Positions 33,102 to 43,624 of a DNA stretch of 64,000 nt are shown here, one piece after another. The position numbers were made by a program, and so were the translations under genes. Each line of letters begins with the position of its first letter. The stretch's first letter is position 1. The DNA comes from Neofusicoccum parvum (lineage: Eukaryota > Ascomycota > Dothideomycetes > Botryosphaeriales > Botryosphaeriaceae). The stretch is from the NCBI GenBank assembly GCA_020912385.1, contig CP087209.1, forward strand, positions 744,001 to 808,000. Direction: 5' to 3'. The notes under the pieces were generated by a model. The model was not told the DNA's origin, ran no database searches, and saw only the letters and a program-made list of their open reading frames with translations.

Positions 33102-34047
33102 CTTGGCTGGTTGTAGTGGTGGGTATGAGAGTAGAGGAGTCGCAGAGGTGCAGGTTGACGGACGTGGAGTGAGGCAATGGAAGCGGGGAATTGGCGAGTG
33201 AAGCAGACGCCGAAGTCAGGAGGAAGAAGCAACGGAAGGCAGAGGCAGGAGCGCCAGTTGATGTACTGCGGAGAGAGTGGCTCTGGGAGCGGCGGAGCTT
33301 GGACCTGACGTCAGTTGCATGCAGCACTGGAGCTTGGGCCGAGCGCCATCGAGATTCGCCCAAATCCCATCACGTCTTGCCGCACGTCAGCATCCCTGTC
33401 GCCCCCACACTCGCAGCAGCAGAAGCCCCATGCTGCCCCGAACCCGCGCGAGCCATCATTCAGCCGCATCGCTGCGTTCTCCCTCACCACACTCAACTTC
33501 TCCCGTGTTCACGTATAGGTCTGCGCACACCTTGGCTGTTGGGTCAATGCCTCGAGTTGGAGTCTTCGCCTACTTTCGAACCGACGCAACCATCACTGAA
33601 TCCCGGCCTGACAGCTGGGTCCGACTGGACAATCTGACCGTACGCTGGCGAAGGCCAGCGATGGTCCTCGTCGTCCCTGTGCAGATCACCGTGGGGCATA
33701 TGAGCCTTGGTATTCTGCCTAGCATTTCGCAGAAGTCGTGACCGCATCCTGTAGAAGGTTAATATTGTCGTACAGACCAACGCCTAGTCGCCGGCCGGGA
33801 TGAGACAGCGCTTCCACAGTCCCCTCCTCGTTCTTGCCTTCTTCCTACCGAGCCAATAAAGGATATGCACAACCTTTCCACCTGTTACACCACTTCACAG
33901 GTTGTATCTGCTGCGCCTCCTCACCCCCCTTTAAATCCCCCAAGTCCGCGAGCCGCCCTCTTGAGCCCTAACTGAGCCCTACCACTTTCCCACTTCCGTG
34001 TCCATCTTCTACGAATCATCTACACAAATTGTTCTCCAGGCAGCGCC
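33102..34047. other. Divergent intergenic region
   Basis: 946 bp between the CsbD-like start and the first small membrane-protein start. It contains a CCAAT near 33852 (gagccaataaagg) and a TTTAAA at 33930-33935 that could serve the plus-strand gene. Open frames here (such as 33277-33741) overlap on both strands and are not convincing. Confidence 0.5.
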
Positions 34048-34424
34048 ATGTCAGCAGGATGGTCGATAGAAGCCATAGTGTCCGTAGTCGCTCTTCTGAT
34101 CATGGTCCTACTGCCTCTCGTAACGTATCTACTACGACGAGCAGTCACTGCACGATACCGCAGTGTGAGCATCGACAATGAGGCAGCTCTCTTGCAAAGA
34201 AATGGTAGCGCAGCATCCTTCCCAGTTCCTTCTCTCATACTGAACGCTTCATAGCAGGGATTCGTGAGGCACGACACAATGCTTCTGTAACCTCGCAAAA
34301 CATTCCGTTACCTCGCATCGTACTGTGCGAATCTCCATTCGACATGTCGAGGTCCGAGATTTTTGATTGGGGAGAGCTGTACTCTCTGCAACTTCGGAGC
34401 AAACGCGACGATGAGACTCCGTGA
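34048..34424 (+). CDS. Small single-pass membrane protein, tandem copy 1
   Basis: I do not recognise a named family. Model: exons 34048-34204 and 34258-34424 across a 53-nt intron (GTAGCG donor, CTGAAC branch, GCAG acceptor), phase 1, 107 aa. A short N-terminus (MSAGWSIEA) leads into one hydrophobic helix at about residues 9-29 (IVSVVALLIMVLLPLVTYLL), followed by RR. By the positive-inside rule the longer C-terminal part would be cytosolic. The C-terminus carries the block ESPFDMS, then SEIFDWGELYSL, then a basic/acidic tail. The gene 1.5 kb downstream shares the helix signature, the intron phase and this block. The shared block supports this splice model, because it lies beyond the first exon's stop in both genes. 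Function unknown. Confidence 0.72.
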
Positions 34425-35896
34425 CGCTCTCACGGCGGGTTTGGGAGTTTGGCACAGAACAAAACGAGTCACTGCCTTGTAAGTCAAAATGTCCAGCGCT
34501 TTGGATTTATGCAAAACTTTCGCGTGCTTGACTGTCACTTACCTATCCCTAGACCTAAAACAAATGTAAGGCGAAGAAAAGAGGCCGGGTCAAATGTGGG
34601 AGGCTGTACCTGGGCAACTCTGCTTACCTCTGGGGCCAATCTGAGCTGAGACAGGCACAGCCTTGCGCGAGAAGCTGGGTTTTGGGCCAAGAGGCCAGAG
34701 AGCAAGGGTACCAGACGAGCCAGACCACTGATTAAATGGGCCCGTCTCGACGTCAAATAGTTGATTAAAGTATTTGGATGTTGTTTAACGCGTCTGCGGA
34801 TGATACCATGATGTTTCTTCAGCCCGCCAATGCCGTCTTTACTAGTTGAAGCTGGATACTTCTCCTTTGCAGCAAAACGAAGTCAGAGTCGGGATCTCAA
34901 GCGGTATTCAACCAAAATTAGACTTGGTTTAGCATGGTTGAACAGCACTAGCGCAGTTGAGCATCGCCGCTGTTTCCTGTCTGTTTGAAGAAAAGAGAAA
35001 ACCTGTGGACATCGCATTTGGCTCCGCATCACCGGTCTCATACCGGAGTAAGAAGCAGATGCGGACAGGAGCGAGAAGGTGCCTGAGCCAAAAGCCTCCA
35101 TGTGCTACACAATGATAGCTAGCTACGCAAGGAGAGTTGATTGAGGATGAATAAGTAGCTGGGCATATGGCGCATGCGCCTGGGGACTCTAGCTATTCCG
35201 TCGGGCTGTGTGTTGGTCTACAAAGTGCGCCTTTTATAGAACTCTGCCCAGCGCAATCATCTTACTTGAGCCCATCTAGCACGTGGAACTGTGAGAAAAC
35301 CCGATAGAACACGTAATAGTGTCTTGCGAAGCAGGCCGAACGCAAGGCTGAGGAATGATCATGTCATTCGTGACTGGCCTCGGTTGAGGATGAAGAAAGC
35401 TGCGGTTTGGAAATACGCAGCTGTTGATGTGGTAAACACGTTACTGTAACATGAATGAAGCACTGGCTCCAGTGGTGTTTGCGCGTGTGGAGACTTGCAG
35501 GTGGGGATGCAGAAGGCAGCGAGCAGACGCGGAGGCGAGCCGCGGAGGTGTTGGCTGAGCGTCCCACAGATGATGCATTCCCCACAGGTCGCACCGTATT
35601 GCTTGGTGTGAATGGCCAATGGGCTTTAGCTTATGTCCAGAGGATCTCGATGCCTGACGTCCGGAAAGGGCAAGCCGGCAAGACTGACAACTGACAAGTC
35701 TCCACCCAGCCGCCACGCATCCGAACTATGTCGCTTATGTCCTATCCCTGCTACACCGCTTTCCAGCGCTAGCTGCTCGAGCTATGAGTGGCTTGAGGTG
35801 ATTTTTGCTCGCAGCTTCTCGGCCATAAATTATCATATAAAGGAGAGCCGGGCTTCGTCCCTCTTCCCCCACTCTCTCTTGACGTCCTTCAGAGCC
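34425..35896. other. Spacer between the tandem small membrane-protein genes
   Basis: 1.47 kb. Short overlapping open frames on both strands, none with the helix or ESPFDMS block of the flanking genes, so I see no third copy. The right end holds the TATA element of copy 2. Confidence 0.55.
35836..35841 (+). promoter_or_regulatory. TATA box of small membrane-protein copy 2
   Basis: A TATAAA element (in ATCATATAAAGG) lies 56 bp upstream of the ATG at 35897. It predicts a short leader and supports that start over upstream codons of the same frame. Confidence 0.6.
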
Positions 35897-36486
35897 ATGT
35901 CAAAGAACGGTCAGCCTTGCAAGTCCCTTTATACTTTCCAAAGTGGAAAAAAAAGGCTCACTCGCACAGAAACTACATCCCACCAGGCAGTGCTCATAGA
36001 GGAAATCTCACACGCATGGTCTAACGAAGCGATCCTCGCCCTTGTAGCCCTACTCGTCATGATCATACTCCCCTGCGCCACGTACCTCGTTCGCCGCGGC
36101 ATTCGATCCTTTCAGGCACGAGGTTTGGAATTTCATCAATTCAATCAGTCGCACAGTAAGCAACCCACTACACATTTCTTCTAACTGCGCCATATACATC
36201 GGCCTCTCTTTCTCTCATGAGTTTTCCTCCTTTCTCCTCGTTCTCCTCCCTTCCCACCCAGCTTCATTTTCTCGACCTTAGCTACGACACCACCAACTTG
36301 CATTTAGAGAGCTTCGCGTTCATAAATTAACCACCGTTACAAGATGACCGCGAACCCCAACGCCCGCTTCTCCCTCTCTACCTTTTCGAATCACCTTTCG
36401 ACATGTCCCAAGCCGAGACGTTGGAATGGGGCGAACTCTCCTCACTACGGCGTCGACATCCGCACGACGATAAGGGCGGTACTTGA
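35897..36486 (+). CDS. Small single-pass membrane protein, tandem copy 2
   Basis: Paralogue of the gene at 34048. Exons 35897-36155 and 36344-36486 (GTAAGC donor, 188-nt intron, phase 1) encode 133 aa. The N-terminus is about 36 residues longer than in copy 1 (MSKNGQPCKSLYTFQSGKKR). The helix lies at about residues 44-65 within WSNEAILALVALLVMIILP and is followed by TYLVRR. It matches copy 1 at W-S, E-A-I, V-A-L-L, M, L-P, T-Y-L and R-R. Exon 2 gives LFESPFDMS, then ETLEWGELSSL and an Arg/His/Asp tail. Frame and phase agree with copy 1. The start is the first ATG after a TATA box. Function unknown. It converges with BCK1. The acceptor, TTACAAG, is weak and the least certain part of the model. 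Confidence 0.7.
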
Positions 36487-37564
36487 TGTCGGCGGCGCTC
36501 CGGAAGGCAGTGGTGAAGAAGCAATGGGAAAGACGACATAGGTATCCACACGGATGATTCAACGTGCTCTCCTCTGCGTGTATGTCGATCAGATATGAAA
36601 AGACTGAGACCATCTTCCCAGCATCAAAGCAACGTAGCTAGAGACGTGGAAAATCGTTGAAGCTTGAACCTTCTGGCATTACCTCCACTGAGACGTCCCC
36701 ATCACTACCCAAATAACACCAACACCATCCCCAATGCCCCAGCATCTTTGACCCATCTCGTTCCTGAAGATGCGGAAGGAAAAACCGGTCCCAACCAAAG
36801 AGAGCCTCCCTCCCCAAGATCCGTCCACCTATCCCCCACCTTCCTTTTCCCTACACATATGTATAACCAACCCAAATATCCGCGCAGTCCGCCTCCGAAC
36901 CATCCACACCATCCACACCCCGCGGTGGTTAGAAGAAACCCAATAGGAAATCCGGCCGCATCAACAGAGCTGGAGAAAAACCAAAAAGGGGAAAAGTTGT
37001 ACATGGTATGTTATGCTCGTGAAGGGTCCGGCAGACAAAAACCAATCAAAGCACCGAGAAATAAGGAAACGAGAGGAGACAGAGATAACTTAGTATAAGG
37101 AAAAATTCAAGCAAAGCATTTGTAGTAGCAACGACGAACGGAGCAAAGGATCTCTCATGACCGACTTCCTTGAAGAACTCAAGGAAAAACAATCTGATAT
37201 GGCAGGCAAAACGCAAAAAAAAGTAAAGAAAAAGTGAGGACAGATTGTTGGTAAATGATAAAAACGCACGCCCTCGACGCCGCGCTGCTTCTGGGTATTT
37301 TTTGATGAGCTGCTGCAAAGAACACTCGCCTATACTCTCTTTCTACCTTGTTTCCACCTGTATGTAAGATCCCTCGCAACCAATGACAAGGAAACAACCC
37401 CGCATGAACAACTCGAAACCTCCTTCAAATCCACAATCACTGACACAAACACACACACAGGTGATAAGACTACTAAAAGGGAAATATACCGTAAGGACTG
37501 TCTCAGCAGTTGTTCTCAAGAAAGAAAAAGATAAAGATGGAATGGGACATCAGGGAGGAGCCGT
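36487..37564. other. Convergent intergenic region
   Basis: 1.08 kb between membrane-protein copy 2 and the BCK1 stop, A-rich on the plus strand. An open frame at 36664-37098 overlaps another on the opposite strand and is not supported. It should contain both 3' UTRs. Confidence 0.5.
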
Positions 37565-40500
37565 TCAATGGTTGTCAAAAGCCCCCCTGATCTTTCCATA
37601 AAGCTCCGTATCCAAGAAGTTGTAGTTCGGATCAAAGAAGCAGAACGGCGCGCGGAGCAGTGTCTCGGCCGTCGGGCGATCCGCGGGGTCGATGGTGAAG
37701 CAGTCGTACATGAAGCTGATTGCTCCGGGACTAATGTTCTGCGAGACATCGTCCGGAATAGGCGGAGCCTGGTTGAGCGAACCGAGCTTGTAAATGGCAC
37801 CGATGGCCTCTTCCTTGGACCAGGGACGGCGGCCAGCAAACATCTCCAGGACCACGCATCCGAGCGACCAAATATCGACCTTAGCACTGTAGCCCTGGCC
37901 TTGGCTGCGGATGACTTCGGGTGCCATCCAGAAGACGGAGCCTTGCATGCTGTTGGTGATGTCATTGCCGTAGATGTTGTCAGACTTCTTGGAGATACCG
38001 AAGTCGCTGATTTTGCAGGTTCCGTCTAGGTCAAGCAGGATATTGTCGGCCTTCAAATCACGGTGCAGGATGCCTTCGCGGTGGAGGTAGGCCAGGCCAC
38101 TGAGAGTCTGGCGCGTGAGGGAAGAAACAACGGCTTCCTCGAACTTTCCATGCTTGCGCAGACAGCTGCCGATGCTGCCACCGGGAATATACTCCAGGAA
38201 GATAGAGATGGAGAAGTCCTTGCGTTCGCATCCCAGGTACTGCACGATGTTGGGGTGATCCAGATGCTGCATGGTATCGATTTCAATATCGAGGGCCTTT
38301 ACCAACTCCTTCATTCTCTCCTTGTCCTCGTTGGGCTTGACCTCGACTTGCTTGACAGCAATAAGTTCGCCGGTAGTCATATTCATACCAAGGTAAACTT
38401 TTCCGAAAGTTCCCTTGCCGATCAGTTGACCCTTCATCCATTTGAAGGTTGGTTGACGCTCTGGGTGCAGGGGAAGCGTGTCTTGGATGGTATCAAGAGT
38501 GATCATGCGGCTGCCACGAGGTGGCTTGACTTGCTCAATTCTCGCGCCAAACATCTTAGTACTCTTCCTCCGGACAATGTCGCCCGACTTCAGGGTGTTG
38601 ACGCGGGATGGAATGGCCCTCTTTTCCATGGACTGATATTGCGACTTGACAGTCTCACGAATAGATTTAGTGCGGCCGAGACCTCCAGCCTTCCTCATGT
38701 TCCTTTGTGCTATAGACACAACGGTGTCGCCGCGTTGAAGGCTTGAGACCTGGTCTGCGCGAAGGGTGCCTTCGTCTTCGGGTTGAGACATCGGCGTTGG
38801 TACACGACTCGGTTCCTGGGAAGAAGAAGACGCAACAAGTCCTCTCTTCTCCTCTGATGACGGGGACGCCGGTGAAACCGGCGTGTCCTCATCCATAATT
38901 GGCTGATCAAGGTTGACGTTCGGGAAGAACTCGTCGAGGTGCTCCACAAGGGCTTCGGGGGGAGGACGGTTCGCCCAAATATCGCTCGCGAAGGACTCGC
39001 GTCGTCCATTGAAAGCTCTGCCCTCTTCAGGAGAGTCAAGCGAATACGGCGCCGAGGCCGCGGAATGCGGAATGAACTTTTCAATGCTCCGGCTTCTCTT
39101 CTCGATCTCTTCATGATCGCTGTGCGTCCTTTCTGGGGATTGGATGCGTACTTTCGAGGGCGTCTTGATTGCCAAAGATGGCCGTTGAGTGCGCTCGTCA
39201 TCCGGGGTCTGCGGGCGTCCGCTGGGTTGCGAGCGCGGTGGCGTCTTGCTTGCGAGTGGCATTGCGAAAAGTCCATCGTCAGAGTCGTCATCTGAGTCGT
39301 CAGCGAGTGCAGCGGGAGAATGCGAAAATTGCACAGGATCCTCTTTGAAATCCAAATTCGGGCCGTACGACCGTGTCGACATCATGCGGTGGAGATCGGT
39401 CTCGTTCGGGTGGTCGGTGTTTGGGCTAACGTCTGGCGAGCGGTGCGACGACAAGTCCTCACTGTGCTTGAGTTTCGACACGGCGGCGTTCTCGGGCATC
39501 TGTAACGACAGCGGCGGCTTCTCTGGTGATGTGCGGTGTTCCGCAGCTTGAAGATAGTCAGGAATCACGAAGGGAACTTTGCCTTTGCTCATAGTTATGT
39601 CGCCTGGACTGCGAGGGGACCCACCTGGACTTCCACTGCGAGGCGCCGTTTGACTGAAATCGACCGTTGCCATAGCTCTCTGAGGCCTTCCGTCTTTGTC
39701 CGTGGGCGTGAGGAATTGAGGTGACGCGCCGAGGGTAGGACTAGGCTTGATGGCTCGCGACGGGGCGCCAACCATGCCGCCAAGCTTACCGGCTGTGAGG
39801 AGCGCGGCACCAATGCCCATGGCGACAGACGGAGTCTCTGGGATTGCTAGTCGGCGGGAAGACTTGTCGACGTCGGAAGTCGGGTTCTCCGTAGAGCTCC
39901 GCATATCAGACGAGTCGTCGTCTGGCCAAGAGTCTCGTCCCTTGCCCTCGCGCTTGCTGAGGGAGTTTGCCTTGATCAGCGTCTCTGTCTCAACCTTCGG
40001 CGCAGGCGGTGGCTCTCTGAGCGGTACGAGCTGCTTGGGCCTGCCCCGCTCGAAATTGTCTGGTCTCCTGCCATCTTCGTACGGAGAATCGCGGCGCTCA
40101 TCGAAGTCAATCACTCCCTCTCGCCTGTAACCGATAGGCGAGGCCTCCTTCGCAATCTGCCTCCTCCTCTTCTCCAAGTACTCCTTCTGTTTCTTGGCAG
40201 TCTGGCGTCTGTGGTCTTCGGCCGCGGCTTCAAGGATATCGCGTCGCTCCTGTTCTGAAAGATCGTTACCCGAGGAGTCCCATAGAGCATCGGATTTCTG
40301 GAGACGCTGGCTATCAGCTTCTCCCGACATGTCCTCGCCCTTCGGAAGGCTCGGAAGCTGCTTGTAGTCCCGCGGGACCAATGTTGACTCTGCAGATTTC
40401 GGGGAGTCCAAATGATTGCCCGCGGCACTAAGCCGGGCCAAGGTCGCCGGGTCGATTGCATTTCCGGTAACTGACATGCGGCCGTAGGGCGATGCGCCGC

Positions 40501-42613
40501 TCTGCACCCCCAGACCGACAGGTTGGGGCCCAACCGGGGGAAGTGGCACGTTGACGAAAATCTTGAGGGTACCCGAGCCATCGGCTATCCGGCGGGCTTG
40601 CATGAGGAGGCCATCAGAAAGCGCCTCGTCGTGCTCGGTTTGGCCAGGGGAGGTCAGGTGGAGTGTGATGTCCCTCGAGTTGTGTATTTGGAGGTTCCAG
40701 CAAATGAGCTCGCGTAGTTTCGCAGCAGAATCAATCCCAGTAACATCAACGAGCCTGTAATTCCAGCCATCGGGCGTGACGAAGAAGAACCTCCTGGGCT
40801 CCGAGTCTCTCGTAACCGCCCGGGGACGTGTCGTAACGTGATTGGTGTCCGAATCTGTCTGCGCAGACCTCCGAGATGGTGGCCGTTCGTTCAGTGATGT
40901 ATCGCTGGAATTCAAGCTCGTTCTCATGAACGGCGCGTTGGGGGGTAGATGGCGCATGGCAGGGCTCGTAGGCGATTCGATGCTCGACTCGTCTGGTGAG
41001 GGGTGGTTCTCGTCCTTTTTCTTTCCACCGCGCAATCTCAAGCTGGCCATAGCAAGGAAGCCTTTATGCTCTTTGGAACTCCGCTCGGGGTCCTGGCTGT
41101 TATGACGGCCGGTAGCGTCCTGGGGACGAGCGCCTTCGATGCCGTTGCGCCTTCCGTCGGATTTCCCTGAGGGGGGGCCACTAGGTGGATTTGAACCATG
41201 AGCGGCAATGTTCGACACGTTTGATTCAGAAGAGTTGGCTCGATCGTGGCGGTGGTAATACCTCTGTTGCGCCGGGCCTCCCTGCAGGGGCGCGAGATGC
41301 GCGGCCCCCAGACCTGGACTGTGCTGCGGGCTCGCCGACCTTTGGCCGCCATAATCACCAGACGTGTTTGGACTGTGTCTCTTGGACGAAAATCCCTGTC
41401 TCAGGATCTTCTCGGTGTACACGCTACGGTTGTTTGATGTTTCCGACACGTAGTCGGGCTGACTCAGGGACGGGACGGTGACAACGCGCTGGGCAGAAAG
41501 ACGTCTCGTCGGGTTGCTTGTCGCAGGAGAATGAAACCCAAGCTGCCCGTGCTTTCCGGGACTCTCCCCGTCGGCGCCAGCCGTCGATGGCGTCGAACTG
41601 AATTCAGCCGACTGGCCGAGATTCGGGGAGTTCTCCATGGTGCCTTCTGTTCCCGCACTTGTGGTGGATGGCCCGAACGTCCGGGAGGTGCGCCTGTTTG
41701 GAAGCCTTGCGCTCGTCGGGTGGCCTCCATTATCCACAATACTTCTGACGAGACGACGTAACCGTTTGCCCTCATCACGGTCCCGAGACAGCTCCCAGGT
41801 GGTCCCACTCGCCTGGCTAATTTCAGCCAGCTTCGGGAAGATGGTTTGATGCATCATCGCCACGTTGCCTTTGTTCCCGTGGCCTCTGCCCAGATCCAAA
41901 AACGTCGACCCGTGCAAATCCAGCTGCTTGAACGTCTCCTGCCAGTCGTTGGAAAATCCGTTTGTTGCGAGCCAAATCAGCACCCGGTCCAAGGGCCATT
42001 GGAACGCAGGATCGGAAGGCGATAGCGGTGCTTCCGGCGCCCTGCCCTCGCTGCGCAGCGACTGGCGGCTTTGAGGGAGATAAGTGTGGTCACGTGTAGT
42101 TGCTCCATTCTGATAATTGGCGTTGCTGAGCTCTTCGGGCGGCGTGGGAATGGTGGTCCCTCGCGAGCTATTCTCCGCCCCCAGATCCGAGCTGTACGGG
42201 TAATAGTAGCTGTTTGAGTAATCCGACGGGGTGTGCAGCGGCGGGATTCCGACACCCGGGCCAAAGGATTCACCGAATGGGATGTAGGTTGCCGAGGTCA
42301 GCGGCTGACCGTCAGCAGGGAGTTGATTAAGATAATTTGCTTGTTGCTGTTGCTGCTGCTGATAAGTCTGGTAGGCATTGGGGTTGTATGTAGGATGGGG
42401 AGCAGAGCTGTTGGGCGGCGGAGGGTATTGCGACCTGTTCCAGTAGGTGGTGGGCGGTCCTCCCGGCGGCGGGCCTGGCAGCGCGTATCCTCCTCCATGG
42501 GCGCCGCTCGTTGCCGGACGAGGCGGCGGCGGCGGCAGGGTCATTCCATGGGAGGCGGCCGTCTGCTGGGGCGGCGGGGGAGGCGGTATGTACTGCTGCC
42601 GCGAACTATGCAT
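37565..42613 (-). CDS. BCK1: MAP kinase kinase kinase Bck1
   Basis: MAPKKK of the cell-wall-integrity cascade, acting between Pkc1 and the Mkk kinases. Intronless, 1682 aa. It starts at the ATG of MHSSRQQYIPPPPPP. The N-terminus is Pro/Gln-rich with a short polyGln run. A SAM-like domain lies at about residues 205-275 (WPLDRVLIWLATNGFSNDWQ). A Ras-association/ubiquitin-like region near the middle includes RRFFFVTPDGWNYRLVDVTG and LRELICWNLQIHNSRDITLH. A long Ser/Pro-rich regulatory linker follows. The STE11-type kinase domain fills residues 1390-1682, with GKGTFG at 1399, Lys1421 in AVK, HRDLKADN with Asp1519, DFG at 1537 and APE at 1564. All catalytic residues are present. It is divergent from MON1 over 1.0 kb. 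Confidence 0.96.
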   Translation of the reverse strand: MHSSRQQYIPPPPPPQQTAASHGMTLPPPPPRPATSGAHGGGYALPGPPPGGPPTTYWNRSQYPPPPNSSAPHPTYNPNAYQTYQQQQQQQANYLNQLPADGQPLTSATYIPFGESFGPGVGIPPLHTPSDYSNSYYYPYSSDLGAENSSRGTTIPTPPEELSNANYQNGATTRDHTYLPQSRQSLRSEGRAPEAPLSPSDPAFQWPLDRVLIWLATNGFSNDWQETFKQLDLHGSTFLDLGRGHGNKGNVAMMHQTIFPKLAEISQASGTTWELSRDRDEGKRLRRLVRSIVDNGGHPTSARLPNRRTSRTFGPSTTSAGTEGTMENSPNLGQSAEFSSTPSTAGADGESPGKHGQLGFHSPATSNPTRRLSAQRVVTVPSLSQPDYVSETSNNRSVYTEKILRQGFSSKRHSPNTSGDYGGQRSASPQHSPGLGAAHLAPLQGGPAQQRYYHRHDRANSSESNVSNIAAHGSNPPSGPPSGKSDGRRNGIEGARPQDATGRHNSQDPERSSKEHKGFLAMASLRLRGGKKKDENHPSPDESSIESPTSPAMRHLPPNAPFMRTSLNSSDTSLNERPPSRRSAQTDSDTNHVTTRPRAVTRDSEPRRFFFVTPDGWNYRLVDVTGIDSAAKLRELICWNLQIHNSRDITLHLTSPGQTEHDEALSDGLLMQARRIADGSGTLKIFVNVPLPPVGPQPVGLGVQSGASPYGRMSVTGNAIDPATLARLSAAGNHLDSPKSAESTLVPRDYKQLPSLPKGEDMSGEADSQRLQKSDALWDSSGNDLSEQERRDILEAAAEDHRRQTAKKQKEYLEKRRRQIAKEASPIGYRREGVIDFDERRDSPYEDGRRPDNFERGRPKQLVPLREPPPAPKVETETLIKANSLSKREGKGRDSWPDDDSSDMRSSTENPTSDVDKSSRRLAIPETPSVAMGIGAALLTAGKLGGMVGAPSRAIKPSPTLGASPQFLTPTDKDGRPQRAMATVDFSQTAPRSGSPGGSPRSPGDITMSKGKVPFVIPDYLQAAEHRTSPEKPPLSLQMPENAAVSKLKHSEDLSSHRSPDVSPNTDHPNETDLHRMMSTRSYGPNLDFKEDPVQFSHSPAALADDSDDDSDDGLFAMPLASKTPPRSQPSGRPQTPDDERTQRPSLAIKTPSKVRIQSPERTHSDHEEIEKRSRSIEKFIPHSAASAPYSLDSPEEGRAFNGRRESFASDIWANRPPPEALVEHLDEFFPNVNLDQPIMDEDTPVSPASPSSEEKRGLVASSSSQEPSRVPTPMSQPEDEGTLRADQVSSLQRGDTVVSIAQRNMRKAGGLGRTKSIRETVKSQYQSMEKRAIPSRVNTLKSGDIVRRKSTKMFGARIEQVKPPRGSRMITLDTIQDTLPLHPERQPTFKWMKGQLIGKGTFGKVYLGMNMTTGELIAVKQVEVKPNEDKERMKELVKALDIEIDTMQHLDHPNIVQYLGCERKDFSISIFLEYIPGGSIGSCLRKHGKFEEAVVSSLTRQTLSGLAYLHREGILHRDLKADNILLDLDGTCKISDFGISKKSDNIYGNDITNSMQGSVFWMAPEVIRSQGQGYSAKVDIWSLGCVVLEMFAGRRPWSKEEAIGAIYKLGSLNQAPPIPDDVSQNISPGAISFMYDCFTIDPADRPTAETLLRAPFCFFDPNYNFLDTELYGKIRGAFDNH
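42342..42362 (-). repeat. PolyGln microsatellite in BCK1
   Basis: A short CTG/TTG trinucleotide run on the plus strand encodes about seven glutamines near residue 88 of Bck1. Confidence 0.7.
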
Positions 42614-43624
42614 GGCTGGGAGCTATCTGCGACGCGGTGGGAGCGGGTTTAATCCTGCCGGACGGCCTGGCTGGGGCTCCGGGACAGCCAGCTGCGCGCG
42701 CGTCGCAAGAGAGGGCCAGGCAGCGGGCGGGCGGGCAGCTGCTCTTTGTGCGCAAATGTGGTCGGAGTGTGCGGCTCGGACGGCGCGCGAACTCCGTGGG
42801 CGGCGTCGCCGCGGGCGGTCTTGCAATTGGAATCGGCCTATTATGTGCACAGCGCTGCGTCTAGTTCATGAGCCGGTCATGAGAAAAGGCGTCGCTCGTA
42901 AAGGCTCCTATAGGGGGGAGGAGCACCTGTACCGGACGAGGGCCGCAGCATCGAGGTGCGTCGATCTCAGGCCGTATTTCCGAGTCGCGGGCGACAGGGC
43001 AGCGGGCTGGCGGGTGTCTGGAGGGCGCAGGTGTTGACCTGGCGGCGGAGCCAGAACGCTGCTCAGCCGCGCCGCATGTGACGCGCGATGCAGGCGGCGC
43101 AATTGTGCGATGGGCGGCGGGGAGAGCGCGCGCGCTGGGAGCCTTGCGCTGGGGGTTCGGTCGCGTCGTCTGGGGCTCGCCGTCTGCGACAGCGCGGGCG
43201 CGGTCGGGGGCTTCGCTGGAGTGCTTGGCCTGATACGAGGCCTAAGGCGGCGGGCGTGAGGGGCGGAGATGAGGGTCGCTTGGGTGCCGGCAGCCGGGGC
43301 GCAGCGCGAGGACGCGGACGGGGAGAGCGGTGCCGGCGAGGGCTGCGGTCGGCGCAGGTCGAGCAGGTGTAGCTGCGCGGCAGACGGCGCGGACGGTCGG
43401 GGTTGGGGTGGTCAGACGTGGCAGCGCTGCTGGAGGAGCACCCTGCCTGCCCCCGGCTGCGGCCGCGGCCCAGTCGCACGCTGCGGATAGCTGCCTTGGC
43501 AGCTGCGCTTCGAGCCACGGCTCCTCCCGGCGGGCCTCTCCAGCCTTACTCGCGCCCCCAGCGTCACCACTGCTCCCCATCGCCGCCGCCCCGCTGCCCA
43601 TGCCCGACTGACGCCGCCGCGCCC
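42614..43624. other. Divergent promoter region, BCK1/MON1
   Basis: 1.0 kb and very GC-rich. Open frames overlap on both strands and are Arg/Ala-rich. One plus-strand frame is simply the upstream extension of MON1 exon 1. No separate gene seen. Confidence 0.55.

Noticed and set aside
36664..37098. 144-aa plus-strand ORF
   Set aside because: Pro/Asn/His-rich, overlapped by a minus-strand frame, lies in the convergent 3' region before BCK1, and has no family features.
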